Part shown: positions 34,628 to 46,031 of the stretch, one piece after another
Layout: each line of letters opens with the position of its first letter
Numbering within the stretch: position 1 is the stretch's first letter
Source of the DNA: Hymenopellis radicata
Lineage: Eukaryota > Basidiomycota > Agaricomycetes > Agaricales > Physalacriaceae
Direction: 5' to 3'
DNA length: 64,000 nt
Assembly (NCBI GenBank): GCA_015501595.1
Contig: JADNRX010000027.1
Location: 1-64,000, forward strand
Made by a program: the position numbers and the translations under genes
Notes under the pieces: model-generated
Databases searched by the model: none
What the model saw: the letters and a program-made list of their open reading frames with translations, nothing else
What the model was told of the DNA's origin: nothing

Positions 34628-35970
34628 CTAGACAAAACGAAGAACACCACGACTTGCAAGCCGAGGCAGGACAAGCCGCATTCTGTCTGCGAAGACCGGA
34701 GAAGGTGTAAGATACGAGGTATTCATCCTCGTACCACGACCGTTGCCGCTGAGAGGAGAAAGCAACGACTCGAATGCGAGTTGAACTTGAGCCTGCCAAG
34801 GGATTAATCCCCCCTGCCAGCTACTTCTTTCGAAGTGAATGTTCCGAACACCGCTAAACGTCGTATGCGCTAGACTGTCGTCAAGTGAATTCCACGCTTC
34901 CTCGAGAGTATCGATGTCCTGAAGATCCGTGAACATAAATGTAAGCTCCGTGAAATGTATTGTCGCTTTGGAGTCTGAGAGGGTACGAAATGTGGAAGAC
35001 CACCACTCGATGAACCTGCATGTCTCGTCGAGGCTTTCGGGGTTTACGCTCAAGTGTACATGTTGGAATGGCAGACCAGCAAGCGGGATTGGTTGGAATG
35101 CATCTTCCTCGCGGATTTCTGTATAATCTATATGATCGGGGAATCCTTAAGGATAGGTTTAGATGGAAAGGCTGAATTAGTTAGCAATGGCTACGTACCA
35201 ATCCCCAGTTCCAATTTAAACGACTCAAGTGGAGGAAATCCTTGAAGCAGTACGTCCCGCCAACGCAGCAAGTCGTCTACGGATTCCGTAAAAATTTCGA
35301 ACTGCTTCAGGTTGGGAAGGGCAAAATAATGTGTGAGGCAATTGTGGAATTCCTCCTGTAGACTTCGAACGCCGAAGCGAATGTGTTCTAGCGAGGGAAG
35401 GTGCAAACGCTTGCGTATAGCCCCCGAGTCCAGCGTCTGTCCATAAATGTAACCAGACAAACTGACCCGCTTAATGTTCGTTCCTCCCAAAATCTCAAAA
35501 AGATGTTGGAAGGTTTCGATGGAATAGACCTCGATATCAAGTTCGACAAGAGGCGCGTTCCCCAGGACATTTGGGATCAAATCGAGAAAAGATCGGGTCG
35601 CACGGCCTTCGGCATCGTCGTCTTCAAACACGATTTTGATAAGATTTGGGAGTAGAGAAAGCACAGTTGCGAGGCAAGACATGCGGGTGCGTAACGGAAT
35701 ACCATCATCAGGGCGGCGTTCATAGATTGTCAAGCCGCGGATGAGTGTTTGGAGATGGGGAATGGATACGAGAACATCGAGCAGTTTGGCCATCTTCTTG
35801 TAGGTGGAGAGATTCACCCGGGCGTTGCGAAATAGAGTGCGTTGACTGAACACCGACCAGGTCCGCGATACTAGCGCACAGCTCCGCAGAGCGGATTTGT
35901 CACCGGAAAGATGCTGGATGATCATGTCCACGAGGTCGGGTGGGAGAGAAGTATTTGTGGATGGCATCAT
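34628..35970 (-). CDS. F-box-like protein (intact, unrelated subfamily)
   Basis: A probable substrate adaptor of an SCF ubiquitin ligase. The F-box opens the protein: LPPDLVDMIIQHLSGDKSAL, CALVSRTWSVFSQRTLFRNA. The rest is leucine-rich (LDVLVSIPHLQTLIRGLTIY; PNLKQFEIFTESVDDLL; PLESFKLELGI). One 80-base intron at 35198-35119 has a good branch site (GCTAACTAA) and joins GI to EIREEDAFQPIPLAGLPFQH in phase. The spliced product is about 420 residues. It shows no close similarity to the F-box copies A-D at 1-14 kb, so it is not part of that duplication. Confidence 0.85.
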
Positions 35971-36292
35971 GGCGGAATACTGGAAGAAGCCCGTTGGCGT
36001 TGAGTGACAAGGTGAAGGGAAAGACTTGCTTCAAAAAGAGCTGACGGAGACGCGTCAGCGCGAACGTTCGGCGCTGAACAGGATAGTGGTGTAGGCAGAC
36101 AAAAGGAACACGGATAAACGGTGCTGTGAAAGAAGTCAAGTTGTATGCACCTATTTTTTCGGCTTGATGACTTGATGGAAGTCGAGTCAAAGTGTCACGT
36201 GAGGGCGTCGGGACCAATGCGGAGTCTGAATCCTCATAACCTTCCGTTTTCAACTTTTCTTGTTTGACTGCCCAGTGCCGGCGCATTACAGT

Positions 36293-37364
36293 ATGAACAC
36301 CCAACCTCTGGATCCATTGCCTTCGGTTACCAATCTCGACGGCGCGGTTGAACTAGTGTGTCTTTCCAGCGAAGACGTTTCTTGACTCGCGTTTCTGAAT
36401 CTAAATGATCGAGCCAACATGGCAGTACTTACAACCCACATATCCTGCGAGCAAGCGACCTTCCCACCAAAGACATTTCTGCCATCGCGTTCAACGACGA
36501 GACGCTTCCTCTTCGCTGGGACGAACGACAGGGAGACGAGGATAGGCCCGTTTTCGCAGAGCCTGCCCTATGTAAGGGGTACAACTTATACCAACCTGCT
36601 TCATGTGAGTTGGTTTTCTTTTTGCACATCCCGAAGCTGAAGTAAGTGAACATACCGTACTAGCCCGGTCTGTACGAGGCGGTACATGGACGCGCCAGTG
36701 GACGATGAAAGCCACCATCAACTAGTATCATGCTGTCTTTATTCTTTCTACGCCCTCATTCTCCTCAGTAGCGGCGCGCCCATTCATCGCTTAGGTGCTG
36801 GACCCCCCATACAATTTCTTATCTCGACCAGACACAACCTCCATTACTCCTCGCCAGCCCCAATTCTGCATACAAAAGACACCGGACGCGGCGTGAGGTT
36901 CTTATCCCAGCCCCCTAGACCATGGTGACCGTTACCGCCTCTCCTCCCTACCCTTGTACTGCTGCGTATGCGGCGGGGTGGGGCGCACTGCCTATCGACT
37001 ACCAGATTCCCAGCGAATCACCCGTAGTTATGTTGTGTGCCGTCTTGCGATCTGTGTCCCTGAACTCTTGGCATGTGCACCTTTATTTCTGAATCTCATG
37101 TTCGCTGATAGGTTGGCGACATTGGCTTCCTCGCCACAATTACGGAGTACCCACCCGAATTCAAATACATTCGCAGTCACCGCTGTCGCGTATGATAAGC
37201 GACTTGCGAGTTCTTGGCCAATTCGGCAACGGTTGAGCAAGATCCTTGAACGCGCTGGCTTTTGTGGCCGTCTCGTCACAGCACTCCGAGCTTGGCGCAG
37301 CAGCCCCCGACTTGACCGTCGAGCTACAGGGCAAAACACGCCGGTTCCTGGCAGTAAGGCCTGA
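36293..37364 (+). CDS. Hypothetical multi-exon gene, 3' structure uncertain
   Basis: I do not recognise the family. The start at 36293 gives MNTQPLDPLPSVTNLDGAVE. A 68-base intron (36358-36425) leads in phase to TYNPHILRASDLPTKDISAI, then NDETLPLRWDERQGDED and ALCKGYNLYQPAS. Further in-phase introns (36605-36663 and 36725-36768) reach GAPIHRLGAGPPIQFLISTR and HTKDTGRGVRFLSQPP. Beyond 36924 two frames look equally coding (DIGFLATITEYPPEFKYI versus FAVTAVAYDKRLASSWPIR), so the end is open. Consistent phases over four exons argue against chance. Confidence 0.42.
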
Positions 37365-38056
37365 CAAAATGAAGGGAAGGGTACCGTACTTGTAGGTGAG
37401 TTCCGCTTGACAAGTCTTTCTGATTTTAATGGCACCGCCTGTTCAGCCTGTGTATAATATTAACAATTTACTTGGAGAAGGAGTACAAGATCCACTTGCA
37501 CTGTTGTCAAAGATTTGAACAATCCCTTCAAGTTAGCCTGACAGGCATGCCCTGGATTCTGGTTGGAAATCTCCTCCCCCTTCCTTTTCCCTCGTCGTAA
37601 ATAGACGAAGACATGATTACTTCACATGTCATTATCAGTCCTTCGATCCCCATTGAAAGGCGCCACGCCCTGAAGAGCGACATTTCTCTGCGCCGACGGC
37701 TCAACGTTCAACTCCGAGTCGAGAGCCGCTCTCATCACAGAGAGTTCATCAACAGAGTTCTTTCTTAGTTTATCATACCCTCATGCTCAGGCACGTATTC
37801 AAACTTCGGGGTCTCTATCATCGATTGCGCATTCAACAACTCGCCGGATATGTTGCATCAAATAGGTAAGTACCTACCTCCTCCGAGTCTATTGAATCAA
37901 CTTAGCAAAGTCCAATTATAGCATGGCCTCGAAAGATGTTCTTCACGAATCTAGGACCTGATTCGGTATGCTACCCTCGTCGCCTCACAGGTACACTGTT
38001 TCCCTGGGCCATCTTCGCTAATAAATACCTGGCGGTCTTTTGCCTCGATCCCCAAG
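37365..38056. other. Intergenic upstream of the peptide/UstYa cassette
   Basis: No gene was recognised. It contains the 5' flank of the secreted-peptide gene. The part next to that gene (about 37935-38056) resembles the flank of its inverted copy near 57260-57330. Confidence 0.45.
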
Positions 38057-38265
38057 ATGTCATCAGTAATCAAAGTCATCACAATAGCCCTCGCGCTTGC
38101 TCTACTGACCACGTCGGGTCCTGTCGACGAACGATACGTCCACCCAACTGCTCCAGGTACTTCTTGCCGTCTATTTGATGATGATTCTGCTCAACCTTTT
38201 TTCCAGTTGAAGAAGTGAATTGTCTTTTCCAACGCGACGATGGTGGGATCTCGTCCTGCTTTTAA
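38057..38265 (+). CDS. Secreted 52-aa peptide next to UstYa genes, copy A (candidate RiPP precursor)
   Basis: Two exons (38057-38156 and 38207-38265) are separated by a 50-base intron and give exactly 53 codons including the stop. The N-terminus is a signal peptide (MSSVIKVITIALALALLTTS). The short mature part starts GPVDERYVHPTAP and ends with a two-cysteine segment (NCLFQRDDGG..CF). A paralogue with the same exon structure lies at 57046-57259. Conserved between them are GPVD[ED]RYVHPTAPVEEV, CLFQRD and the terminal SCF. It is followed by two UstYa-family genes. Unlike known dikaritin precursors it has no repeated core and no obvious run of Kex2 sites, so a precursor role is inference. It could instead be a small effector. 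Confidence 0.75.
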
Positions 38266-38491
38266 CCGTCATGGTACGTTCTAACCAGGCCGGAGTTGCA
38301 TGAGTGCGCTTCTAATGATGTTGTTCCTGTCAGATGGAGCAGACGAGCTTCGTGTTCCGCGTCTGTGCATCCGAATTGCCGTGTCGTTACATGTTTGTGG
38401 GCGGTGATAAATGGATGATGTGTTTCTTGTCACGACATGATTCAAACTTAAGTGCGCGCTTGTCGAGGAACAATCTCGGACTCCTTGTGTC

Positions 38492-39113
38492 ATGCGAAAT
38501 CCCGCGATAACAATCGCGTCTCTTGCTTTCTATTCTCTTCTTGTATTGCTGCTGTTGGCTGTTGCAGTTAGGCACAGCAGGTATATCTCCTCCAGTCCTG
38601 TGATCAAACACGAATACAGTGAGCGGATCCTACGGACTTGTCTGTTCAGCGGTTGACGAAAATAATGCAGCGTATGTTGGACAAGATGTCCCACGGATGT
38701 GGGATAGTATAGGAGCTCAGGATACAGTGTACATGAGCGTCGAGAACTCCGGGCACTACTCGTTCAACGATTCTCTGAGCGATATCGAGTGGGAGGCGCT
38801 TGCCCCCCGCGATGGCATCCTATGCTTCAACAAGAAGAGATTCACCATCTCGTATTTTCATCAGCTTCGCTGTCTCAACATCATACGGAAAGGAATCGTC
38901 GCCTTTCGCGACCCCACACAGAGGCAGTCACCAAGTCGGCTAGTTCGCCATTGCATGAACTATCTGCGGCAAATGGTGCTCTGTCGCGCCGATATCGACT
39001 TGGAATCTGTTCGAGATCATGTTGGACCTCATGTCGCCGTCAGCGAGACGACGCACGTTTGTCAAGACTGGTCCGCAGTTTACAAGGCTGCTGAAGCGCT
39101 TCAGAACAACTGA
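38492..39113 (+). CDS. UstYa-family (DUF3328) protein 1, copy A, variant HxxHC motifs
   Basis: UstYa-family proteins are membrane-anchored oxidases that modify fungal RiPPs such as ustiloxins and cyclochlorotine. The start at 38492 gives a single N-terminal TM anchor (MRNPAITIASLAFYSLLVLL). A short intron (from the GTGAGC at 38619) joins KHEY to TVDENNAAYVGQD. The core reads SFNDSLSDIEWEAL, FTISYFHQLRCLNIIRKGI, LVRHCMNYLRQMVLCRAD and ETTHVCQDWSAVY. Both HxxHC motifs are altered (HQLRC and LVRHC), while the HC-x2-YLRQ and C-x-DW parts are kept. It is tail to tail with UstYa 2, 59 bases apart. Confidence 0.87.
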
Positions 39114-39172
39114 AGTAAGAGTTCGAATTCTCGTGTTTGACATTCCTAACTAACTACCCCATAGCTGTCCTT

Positions 39173-39818
39173 TCAACCCGTCTTCGATGCATTCCACCGT
39201 GCGTAGTTATCTTCCACCGCGGCGTAAACCATACTCCAATCCCTACAGACATGTGTCGCGCCCACTCTTTCCACCTCAAAATTCCTCTCTTCCCATCCCA
39301 TCCTCTCTAACGTCAAGTCCGGCTTACACATCGTCATCTGTCGTAGATAATTCAAGCAATGCTGAATATGTCCTTCAAGCACGACCTTGACCGGGTCGAA
39401 TGCCAGATTCAACAGTCGAAGACAATGCAGCTCGTGGAACATGTTCACCACGAAGATACGCTCCTCCGATCCCAGGCGTACGTAGCCTGCTGAGCCCGAG
39501 CCTAATTGCAAAGAGAACCAGTCGTCGTCGGAAGCGGATCCCGCTACTGGATATCTGACGCTCTCTTCCACTGTCAACAAGACTTCGTCGAGCATCGAGT
39601 TGGGTATCGGAAGATACTGGGGGAAATCATGACCCCGATACGTGTACGCTGGACTCGTGTTCAATCAGGTCTCCGTGCGACACGGTGTTGACGAAAGACC
39701 TACATGGATGGTCTAGTACTTGTGTCGAAGGCCGGGACCACTTCCTGTGAGCGAGATAGCCCAGGTTCGAAAGACTGACGAGGAGCAGTAAAACTGCGAT
39801 AGGTACAGATGGATGCAT
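39173..39818 (-). CDS. UstYa-family (DUF3328) protein 2, canonical motifs
   Basis: A membrane-anchored UstYa-like oxidase. The start at 39818 gives a TM anchor (MHPSVPIAVLLLLVSLSNLG) followed by YLAHRKWSRPS. After an intron whose edges are uncertain, the frame continues YTYRGHDFPQYLPIPNSM, with LGSGSAGYVRLGSEERI and both canonical motifs: MFHELHCLRLLN (HELHC) and HIQHCLNYLRQM (HIQHC). It ends with GATHVCRDWSMVYAAVED. Catalysis in this family is thought to use the HxxHC histidines and cysteines. With both motifs complete this is the likely active member, paired with the variant UstYa 1. Confidence 0.87.
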
Positions 39819-40259
39819 GGCAGAAGGACTTGCTCTCAGGTACGGATGAGTTCTTTGACCGAGAGGGCTATCCAATCTGCCAAATGGTGCAGATAGAATC
39901 AAAGCGTGGACTGATGACGTGAACTAATTTAGGACGGCTTGATTCCCGACGCTCTTCCGCTTTGAATAAGGAGTGTTCCCATCTTTTCTGTCTGGAAAGT
40001 ACCTCGACGCGGGCTTCAAATGTGAACCCTCCTCCGCTTTGAATGAGGGCCTTGTTTGTTCCTTGGCCTATCAAGTACGTCTTCCCATCTTTCAATTATG
40101 CCGCGTCCTTCTGGCATATTATGTCACCACTTCTTTCAGGACCTTCTCGTCCTATGATATCGCGGAGCAATCGAAGGTACTCCACGTAGGTACGAATCCA
40201 AGGCACGGTAACAAATTGAATTGCTTATATGGATCTTCGCGGCGAAAGTCGTTGGCATC
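39819..40259. other. Intergenic, divergent flanks
   Basis: This is the 5' flanks of UstYa 2 and of the crystallin-like secreted protein gene. No gene was recognised. Confidence 0.5.
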
Positions 40260-40944
40260 ATGTTCAACATCAAAGACATGGCCGTCGTAGCTCTCATGAT
40301 TAATGTGGCGAGAGCCGCAAGTGTTGTTGGGACGCTCGATGTAAGTACTGACCAGTCCGTGGATTCTTGTGTGGCGTTGACACTCACGTAGACCTTCGCT
40401 GAGTGCGGAGATAATGTTGCCGCTGTCTGCCCGACTGGAACAGAATGCACACCGGGAGGTTTGTAGCAGTTTCTCCGCAGAAGATTATATTCTCAATAGG
40501 CTTCAGTCCCGAGCTTTTGCATGCCTCCACGAGTAGCCGACAACAGCACCTTGACGTACACTGAAGTTCAAGGGTTTGGACGCCCAGTGGCCCCCGTCGG
40601 ATATGTCTCCAACGACGATCCGATTCCTGTCTGGACGGGCTGCACCGACGCCAATTTTGGAGGGTCTTGTCTGACATACTCTTTGGCCTGCGACTTCTGC
40701 GTCCCTCTTGACGGAATTTGGGTCGATTCCCTCTCGAGCATTCGGATCATCGAGCCCACTGTGGGATGCAACTTTTGGGTGTAAGTTTTCTCTTAGCACG
40801 TCTTGGATATAGGAGGCTCATCCCAGTTTCAGTAGTTCGAACTGCGTCGGCGACGGTATTAATATTGATTCGGGAGCTATCTTTGATCTTTCGGCGACGA
40901 ACTATAACGATCGCATTGTAGCATTCAACTGTTACTTACATTAG
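40260..40944 (+). CDS. Secreted cysteine-rich protein, beta/gamma-crystallin-like pattern
   Basis: A signal-like start (MAVVALMINVARAAS, from the ATG at 40260 or the next one). Three introns join TFAECGDNVAAVCPTGTECT to VPSFCMPPRVADNSTLTYTE, and CNFWV to FSSSNCVGDGINIDSGA, all in phase, with the stop at 40942-40944. The pattern WTGCTDANFGGSCLTYSLAC plus later cysteines and SSIRIIEP looks like a beta/gamma-crystallin-type motif (as in some secreted microbial inhibitors). The fold is inferred. At about 170 residues it is larger than the protein at 11227. Likely extracellular, function unknown. Confidence 0.7.
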
Positions 40945-41047
40945 ATACAGGAACAAGATTACTGAGTGTACCGTGTACGCGAAAACCTTTAATTACATCT
41001 GACGAGCTACGGCCAGCCCGTGGAATCATGCTGAACCATAAACACAC

Positions 41048-41990
41048 CTAAGTAGCCGGTGAGTTCATAATCCACACCAAGTTGTGAAAGACTCTACCAT
41101 TCAGCACACGCTCTTTCTTCTGCCAAAAGTTGATATAACAATTAGGTGTGCGATCCGAACAGGAGAACTCGAACGTTGTGAACGAGGACGACGGGCAGCG
41201 AAACTCTATGGGCTTGTGGTCTTTCCCAGAGAAATCGACAGTCGCGAAATGCGAGCGGCGAGGTGGTGCGGTGGACCATGAGATGTGTCTCGATAACTCG
41301 GAGCTGCTGTCCAGCATCCAGATGTCGATCTCACTCGAGAAGTCCACGTTCACTGCTGCCTCAAAAGACGTAATATTGGGACTCGGAATGGTCGGGTTCA
41401 GGTGGCACCTTTCCATTTCGTAGTCCAGGTTTCGAAATTGCACCACCGTTGATGTCTGTTCTATGAATATTAATGCTACGAAGCAGCGTTTTCGGCCAGC
41501 GTACCTCAGAAGAGACTAGAAAGTGTCTATCGTCAGGATATATTGCGCCTACATCGCTGGGATACCAGCGAGGGTCTTCGAACAGACTCCGGGACGGATC
41601 AGACGTTCTGAACTGGAGGATAACGTCGGGGGAGTTATAAATTGGAGAAAGAGGTGGCCTGTCTCCGCTGATTGCCACCGAGTTCAAGTTGATGTACGTG
41701 CTAGGACGACGGAGCGGGGCGCGGCTACTAGCGGCACGCGAAACGGGAGACTCCAAATGGTCGAAGTAGAAGACACCAATAGAGAGAATAGATGATATGA
41801 CAGTGCCAATGCACGCCCACGTAACCAGCCTTCGCTGTGAAGCTGTGTAGCCTACCTAAAACGTCAGAATACGAGAATTACAGCAAGCGATTCGGCAACA
41901 CTTACCACGATTGGAAGTAGGTTGACAATCTTGTTCATTACATGCCTCCTCTGAAACGTTCAGAGGCGTGTATGAGGCTGAGGAAGACAT
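41048..41990 (-). CDS. Type II membrane protein of unknown function
   Basis: The start at 41990 gives MSSSASYTPLNVSEE. A spliced exon carries one TM helix (LVTWACIGTVISSILSIGVF). The extracellular part holds WYPSDVGAIYPDDRHFLVSS, TVVQFRNLDYEMERCHLNP, IDIWMLDSSSELSRHISW and FRCPSSSFTTFEFSCS. This architecture is widespread in mushrooms and carries no named function that I can confirm; some homologues are annotated as But2-like. Introns lie near 41920-41870, 41510-41460 and 41100. Frames are in phase. Confidence 0.7.
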
Positions 41991-42696
41991 TCAGTTCCGG
42001 TCCGCTAGTTTGGCAGCTCGTCTGAACTTTCAAGCTTCAAGATCCATTGGTATCGGAAAACGAGTCAATGGAGACATGCGGTCGTTTGAAGCTGTCAAGC
42101 TATCGAGGAACGAGGCGTGCCGGTTGGTGATTGACCATCACTGATACTCATCATACTAATGCTAGCCTCGGCTGTTCGAAGGCTGTGCCGTGTACGTACG
42201 CATCAAATTACCTCTCTCCTTCCCTCTCCCCTTCAGGTTGCCTTCAGGCAAGTACTTACAGTGTACACACGCTGTCGACTGCTATTGAAATCCTCCACTG
42301 TTCTGGCTATTCATTTCGTCAGGTTTCTGATATTCCCTCCAGCAAGCGCTTATCTAAATGCAACACTCTTCTTGCATTGACTTGACTTGAACGGATTCTC
42401 TCAGCCTACACCCTGGGTCTTCGTATAGAACTCAGTGCTGCATTCCTGGGTGCAGTAGCCCTCGCTAGATGGTCGGTAGAATCTTATGATGGCGCCAGAA
42501 CTCGTATGCTTCAAGGAGGTCTTGATGTTGATGGAGTCCTAACATTCCGACCGGACTAGGCAATGACAAAGAAACACGAAGCGTTTATTTCAAGGCCGCA
42601 TAATGTATAAGTATACTTTCTCTAGAGCCCAGTATCATCAACATCCGATTCGAACGTCTTCCTGTTCTCCGCCGCATTTCCTACGAGTCCAAGTCA
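41991..42696. other. Intergenic, divergent flanks
   Basis: Short ORFs only; nothing recognised. Confidence 0.5.
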
Positions 42697-43939
42697 ATGT
42701 CTACGAACTCGTCTGACAGTGTTCCCGCCGGGAATCCTTATGCTCCGCAAGAGCCACCCGAGTTGATATCCTTCGAAAAGTCGGATTTCATCGGTATGCA
42801 CCTCGCAGATATGCTGTACGGTTAGTAGTTATCTCGTGCGCTTCGTCCATCCTTTCAATGTTAATCGACTTGTAGGCATAACCGTGCTGCTGTTCGTGCG
42901 ATGTATGATCGGGCTTCTGTTCCCCAAGGCTCCGCGCGTTCGCAACATCCCCTTGGCCGTCTATGTCTTTGTTATTTTTGCGCTTGGAACCGTGTTCATG
43001 GCCATGAATCTCAACGTGGCCGTGCTCAGCTTCATCGATAACCGAAACTTCCCTGGAGGACCTGAAGTATGGGCTCAGGCGGAAGCCTATAAGGCGATCA
43101 TCGTCGTTCCGAATACTGTGTTCATCTTGGCTAACTGGATGGCGGATGCACTTCTGGTTAGTGTATATTTTCTCATCACACAATTAGTCACTTACAATCG
43201 CTACTACAGCTCTACCGTTGCAAAGTCGTCTGGGACTCCCACTATTGGGTGCTTGGTCTTCCTGGCTTGATGTATCTTGGTTCGATTTGTAGGTGAAGTT
43301 CTCCTTAATGGTACTGGATCTACTAATGGTCTTCTAGCCATGGGCATCATGACTATCTTCCAGAGTTCGAAGCCCAACGCTGGGATCTGGAACAGCGTGA
43401 CAATCGACTTTGCGCTTCCCTACTTTTCACTTTCGACATCCCTGAATGTTCTTCTCACTCTCCTTATTTCGAGTCGGCTGTTTGTGCACCAAATGTGGCT
43501 CAGAAAAAACATGGGGTCAATGCGCCTTCCTTATGGTTCCATCATTGCGTTACTCGTTGAGAGCTCAGCGATTTATGCTATCTCATCTCTGTTGTTTATC
43601 GGATGCTACGGCGCAGGCAGCTTAGTGTCTGCCGTGTTCTTGCCCATCCTTTCGCAGACACAGGTGAGTGTTTGAACGTTTAAATCTTCAACGATGGCCC
43701 GGACCTCAAGTATTGTGTCCTAGATTATCGCGCCGCTGTTGATCATTTCCAGAGTGATTAACCAGAAGGCGTGGACGTCGTCGACGCGCCAGGCGATATT
43801 GTCCAACCTTGCATTCCAAGACGCTAGTCAGGCGACCACCCAGATCAACTCGCACGCGCTTCGCTCGCCCGGATCGACGGTATTCAACGTCGGGAAGGAA
43901 AGCAATAGTATACACAGCGTTGCACGCAGCGTTGTTTGA
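42697..43939 (+). CDS. Multi-pass membrane protein, Agaricomycete 7TM-like family
   Basis: About seven hydrophobic helices: ITVLLFVRCMIGLLF, IPLAVYVFVIFALGTVFMAM, AIIVVPNTVFILANWMADAL, an LYRCKVVWDSHYWVLGLPG segment, LSTSLNVLLTLLISSRLF and GSIIALLVESSAIYAISSLL. The CKVVW and ESSAIY motifs recur in the gene at 59182 (WRCWVLYGG, VESAAMY). This suggests one family of serpentine proteins common in Agaricomycetes, with unknown ligand. The last exon is a serine/asparagine-rich cytosolic tail. Five exons; the start at 42697 gives MSTNSSDSVPAGNPYAPQEP. Confidence 0.75.
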
Positions 43940-44695
43940 TGACTGTGGTTACTATATTCTACGCTACCCAGGACGGTCATCAGTAAAAACGTTTCTTGTA
44001 CCTTCTTTTACTATTATAGAGAAATTTTTTTATGCGACGAGCTACAATACGCGACATCGACAACCTTGGGGGAGACAGGTCCAGGTCGAGCGGAGTTTGC
44101 CGGAGGCAGAGCACGGACGCGTCAGAAACGCGTCACTCACAAACCATCACCACCATAACCTCCATCTCCATGTTCGACGCGTTCTCCTCACCCTCCAGTC
44201 TTGTTACCGACCGTATATGAAAAGACAAGCTGCGATATACGAGCAGCTTGTGGTTGGACAAAGTTGACAGACCGTTTTCTAAATTAACATGTATTTGACC
44301 AGTGGCTCAAGACTTTTACCTAGGTACTTCGGAATCGTTTAAATGCATGCACCACCACGGATTCGTTGACTGGTGTTCCCCCTTATGGTTTATTTACTAT
44401 TCTCCAGCGCGGCTGCGATTTGGTTTGCGTCAGAGGCCGCCGCGCCTGTTCACCGATACGTCAAAGTAAGTTCAACTTTATAAGCCTGTGTTCACTGATG
44501 GTAACACCACATTTTCACGTACATTGACAACTAACTTGTCTACCAGTTCGCTCGCTTCGAAGACTCGACAAGGAATATAAATTTGCTAGACGCCCAGTCA
44601 ATGAACCTAAATCATCCCTGCTGAGGGAGAGGCGTATCTTCGGTTCCCTTCCGTGTATTCCAGTTCTCCGGTCCCTGCGAAGGAAAGGTATTTCA
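43940..44695. other. Intergenic, no gene recognised
   Basis: Convergent flanks with short random ORFs. Confidence 0.5.
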
Positions 44696-46031
44696 TCAAC
44701 CCACAGATTTAGCCAGCATCCCACCGGCATGAGCACGCACCGTCCAATGGCGAGCTCTTCGGGTCTTGACGCGTCGTACGAGCCAATCCTTCGCGGTTAC
44801 GCCCGGTTCGTATTTACCAACAGGAGCGCGGGTAATCGCGTCAGCGATCATCTGGCTCTTGTCAGTGAGCGCACGGAGTTCCACCACGTCGTTTGGGCGA
44901 GTGAAAAAGACAAGAGACCAACGCTCGTGTCGAGCTTGCTCTCCGGGAGGTGGCCTAGGGTCCTATGAGACATTGCTTGTGCGAGTTGTATTGATACGTA
45001 CACCACGCGGTGGATGTTGGAGCGCAGAATACCCCCACTGAAGATATTGAGAGCATCTCCAATGTTGCAAATGGCGTGACCCGAGAGAGGCTAGTACGAT
45101 CAGCGCGCATGCAGTGGTGCAGAACAACCTGAAGTACCTTAATATAGTACCACCGCTCTGCTCCCGGAGGCAGCACTTGGAGACCTCCAAGCCTATTGTG
45201 GAGAAATGACTGACGAGAGTAATCAGCTCGTACAGCCTTCAAACGCTCAGTCTCAGTGCTCACAAGCGATCCAAAGTCTGTATGCGCAGCCAGGAACGTT
45301 TTTCTCTCTAGTTCCATATGTGGCGGGGCTCGAATGCATCGAGATGCACACCCACTGTGCTTTCCAGGCTTGTGCAGACTCGCGAGCGCCCCTTTCGGTA
45401 GGCCCAACTTGTCATTCAAGACATCGATGAGGAGATGGTTGATGGCGAGCGATATCTGTATGAAGGGTTTGACCGTCGACTCCATTCGCTCGTTCACGGT
45501 GGATGGATACGTCCGGTGAACGGGAATCGGCCACGCGAGCGCGTCGTCCTTGGATATGTTCAGATACTCGGTAACGTTCCTCGTGCCGGCCTGATCGATA
45601 ATAGTGCTGCCTGCGGCCCTGTATCTGCGAGAGATGTGTTAGAACATTATGATATAAGCCACAGGGCTGGGAATGTGGCGCGTATCGAAGGATCCTTGCC
45701 CGCTTACCCAAAAGAGGTACCATCGTCCCCTTCCCCGAATTTCAGCTTCTCTTCCAGCGGAAGGGCTATAGTCTCGCGACCCATCTCAAACATCTCGCTA
45801 ACTTCATCGTCCACTCCATGGTTCTTGAGGCTGATCCCGGGACATGAGCAATACGCACCACTGAGTAGAACTCGATATCACTTACTACCAAAACCCAAGC
45901 TCAGTGGCCGCCTTCCACAGCTTCTCTATCTCATGCTCGTCGCCCAACCTCACAAGCTGGTAATCCACGACAAGCAGAGGATGAGTCGGCACGTCATCTG
46001 GGAACGGCGGAAATGAAGTCAGTCCTGGCAT
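44696..46031 (-). CDS. 2-oxoglutarate/Fe(II) dioxygenase, isopenicillin-N-synthase-like
   Basis: A non-haem iron oxygenase. The start at 46031 gives MPGLTSFPPFPDDVPTHPLL, then the N-terminal DIOX region (LWKAATELGFWYLKNHGVDD, spliced). The iron ligands are HTDFGSL (HxD) and the distal histidine in SNIHRV. The 2-oxoglutarate-binding Arg-x-Ser is in RWSLVFFTRP. Other family marks are GGLQVLPPG and NIGDALNIFSGG. Four or five short introns are needed. The stop at 44696 follows a basic tail. Such enzymes often decorate secondary metabolites, and this gene lies 5 kb from the UstYa cassette, but a link is only a possibility. Confidence 0.88.

Noticed and set aside
38057..38265. Peptide as a mating pheromone precursor
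   Set aside because: It has a signal peptide and ends in SCF with no C-terminal CaaX box, so it does not fit basidiomycete lipopeptide pheromones.
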